A DNA stretch of 64,000 nt. Origin: Strongyloides papillosus. Taxonomy: Eukaryota; Nematoda; Chromadorea; Rhabditida; Strongyloididae. This document shows, piece after piece, positions 62,248 to 64,000 of this stretch. The stretch spans positions 496,001 through 560,000 of the forward strand of contig SRSI01000028.1 in the NCBI GenBank assembly GCA_005656395.1. The letters are read 5' to 3'. Within the stretch, counting starts at the first letter, position 1. Each line of letters opens with the position of its first letter. The notes beneath the pieces were generated by a model. It was not told the origin of the DNA, did no database searches, and saw only the letters and a program-made list of their open reading frames with translations. Made by a program: the position numbers and the translations under genes.

Positions 62248-63426
62248 ATTTTTATTTTATCATGGGTTATAAAAACACAAAAATGTAACAAAAAGTCTCT
62301 ATTAAAATAATTTTAATTTCTATATATTTTAATAACCACGTGATAGTTTTGCTTTTGACAAGTATTTTTTGGAATTTTAAAATTTCAATTATAATATCTA
62401 CAATTTCGATATACGAATATTTAAATTCATTCTATACAAGAGTTAAAAAAATTTCAACATTCAACTTTTCAAATTCAATTTAAAAAAATTTATATATACT
62501 TTTAATTAGTATCAATTTTTTTATGGTTATTTTTATTCTCTTCCATACTTTATTACTATATACAATCGAAAAGTAAAAAATAAATATTTAGACAATCCTA
62601 CAAAATGTGGTATATCATATAGATATATATGATATTTAAATTAAAAAAAAACCATATTTTGGTATAATGATATTTTTCTGCTTTTTTATCACTTATTGTC
62701 TAATTATGAAACAAATTGAGAATTTATTTTGATAATTCATATATTTAAGGAAAATATAATTGAAAATATAAATAATAAATTTTAAATATATTATTATTTT
62801 TATGTAAATTATTATGCTTGTATATTATTAAGAAATATTATGTAAGCTAGTCTTTTTTTTTGATAAACGCCACAAATTAAATCTCTTATAAAAATTTCTT
62901 TTAGTTACCCCCTTTTGATAATATTATTGAATCAATTTAGAAATATATTTTATTTTATCAAAGAATTTTAACATTCTTACTTTAACATTTCTTATTAGAA
63001 TAATATTCTTTGGTAAACTAATAAATTTTACACTTTTCCGAAGACAACCCAAAATCATCGTTGAGAACTTTTATAATATTCTATTTTTATGAGGATTATT
63101 TTAAAATAAAACCAACTGGATAATAAAATATCATTTTCTACAAAATATTAATTAATAGTAAAAGAGTAAATCATGCGAAATTTTTTATTTTTATTGAAAT
63201 TATTAGTATAAAGATTAAAAAAGAAAAAATTCTATCTTTATCGAGAAAAAATAAAAGTTTTTACTGAGAAATTATTTGAAAATAACATGCTTAACAATCA
63301 TATTACACAACTCATAGATAATTAAAAAACAATGGACTTAATTATCTCCTTTTTTATTTGTCATTGTATAATTAAAAGTGAATGTTTCGTAGTTAAAACA
63401 TGCATATACCCATTTAATAAAGTTAT
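62248..63426. other. Intergenic between convergent genes
   Basis: About 1.2 kb, A+T-rich; 3' ends of the cyclase and of the small unknown gene. Nothing else recognised. Confidence 0.5.
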
Positions 63427-63684
63427 TTACTTCTGTTCCTCTTCTTCTTTTAATTCATTCACTGTTCCTTGACAATCTTCTCTAATTTCATAAACTGTTT
63501 CTGGATATCCAGAGTATTTTTTTTGCCAGTTTGCGTCTATAAGTTTTTTAAATTCTCCATCAAATATTGTTACAATTTCTAATTGGTATCTAATAGCAAC
63601 AAATTTAAAAATTTCATTCCTTGAATTTACGTTCAGGATTGGTGGTGACCCAGAATTTTTTGATACCAACATTTTATTTATCAT
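63427..63684 (-). CDS. Small protein of unknown function, 85 residues
   Basis: A single ORF with balanced composition and an in-frame TGA two codons before the ATG at 63684, so the start is firm if translated. Seen: no signal peptide or membrane segment; a central stretch FKFVAIRYQLEIVTIFDGEF followed by WQKKYSGYPETVYEIR, and an acidic end (ELKEEEEQK). I recognise no family. It lies between the cyclase and a mariner-like element. Confidence 0.45.
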   Translation of the reverse strand: MINKMLVSKNSGSPPILNVNSRNEIFKFVAIRYQLEIVTIFDGEFKKLIDANWQKKYSGYPETVYEIREDCQGTVNELKEEEEQK

Positions 63685-63803
63685 GGCTCAAATAAGACTT
63701 CTCTTCAGCTTTTTTTAAAATAAATCTTTAACATTTTGCTTTCTTATCTCTTTTCTTTATACCACTGCGTATTCATAAAATTTTAAGCAAATATAATTTA
63801 ATA

Positions 63804-64000
63804 TTAGGCTGTCGCAAAAGTTCTGTCGTTTTTTTATGATAATTTTTAATCATCGAAAAAATATGATTACAAATGATAAAAACTAAGCTATTATAATAAT
63901 TAGATGATACTACTTCTTAACTTTATAATTCGCATAATCACAATTTGTCATACCATCTATGCTACATTTTCTTTTGCTAAACATGGATGTGGTCAGAAGT
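63804..64000 (+). mobile_element. Mariner-like element, left end only (cut by window)
   Basis: After TA (63802-63803) begins TTAGGCTGTCGCAAAAGTTC and then TGTCGTTTTTTT, the layout and wording of mariner terminal repeats. A related relic lies at 29535. An ATG at 63983 could open a transposase, but too little is in view to tell; the partner end would be outside the window. Confidence 0.5.

Noticed and set aside
1..64000. tRNA, rRNA and CRISPR arrays
   Set aside because: Looked for GC-rich 70-base blocks with a GTTCRAATC-type loop, rRNA-like tracts and spaced direct repeats; none seen by eye. A covariance-model scan was not possible.

Overview
The window is nuclear DNA of a very A+T-rich nematode. 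Roughly four bases in five are A or T by eye. Protein families are metazoan, introns are mostly 40-60 bases with GTAAGT-like donors and TTTTAG/TTTCAG acceptors, and several coding starts sit just behind acceptor-like TTTAG sites, as expected for spliced-leader trans-splicing. Nematode-typical families are present: GT92/DUF23 glycosyltransferase, innexin, receptor guanylate cyclase, LIN-42 and an UNC-17/CHA-1 locus. Together with the base composition and gene compactness these point to Strongyloides or a close relative; the species cannot be fixed from sequence alone.

Layout, left to right. 1-12 kb: the 3' part of a period/LIN-42-like PAS gene (+), a three-exon gene of unknown function with a possible COR-like region (-), a 4.2-kb gene-poor stretch, and a seven-exon FGD/EXC-5-type Rho exchange factor with DH, PH and FYVE domains (+). 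12-25 kb: a small secreted-peptide candidate (+), then the cholinergic locus on the minus strand, with the vesicular acetylcholine transporter (unc-17) upstream of choline acetyltransferase (cha-1), behind a 6-kb gene-free region. 25-33 kb: a small divergent TGF-beta-family ligand (-), a GC-richer island of unknown origin, a 1.6-kb foldback DNA transposon with TA target duplication, and an intronless orphan gene. 33-47 kb: a Cys/Thr-rich secreted mucin-like protein (-), a 1494-residue coiled-coil protein (-), an ammonium transporter (+) and a multi-pass membrane protein (-). 48-64 kb: a disulfide-ring neuropeptide candidate (+), an innexin (-), a leukotriene A4 hydrolase-type aminopeptidase (+), a small secreted protein (+), a GT92 glycosyltransferase (-), a receptor guanylate cyclase (+), a small unknown gene (-) and the edge of a mariner-like element.

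Functionally, unc-17 and cha-1 make and package acetylcholine and very probably share their promoter and leader. The remaining genes are independent neighbours; no operon is evident. Exon boundaries were built by hand from GT/AG sites and reading phase. Most multi-exon models close in frame over their whole length, which is the main support for them. Nothing was searched against a database.
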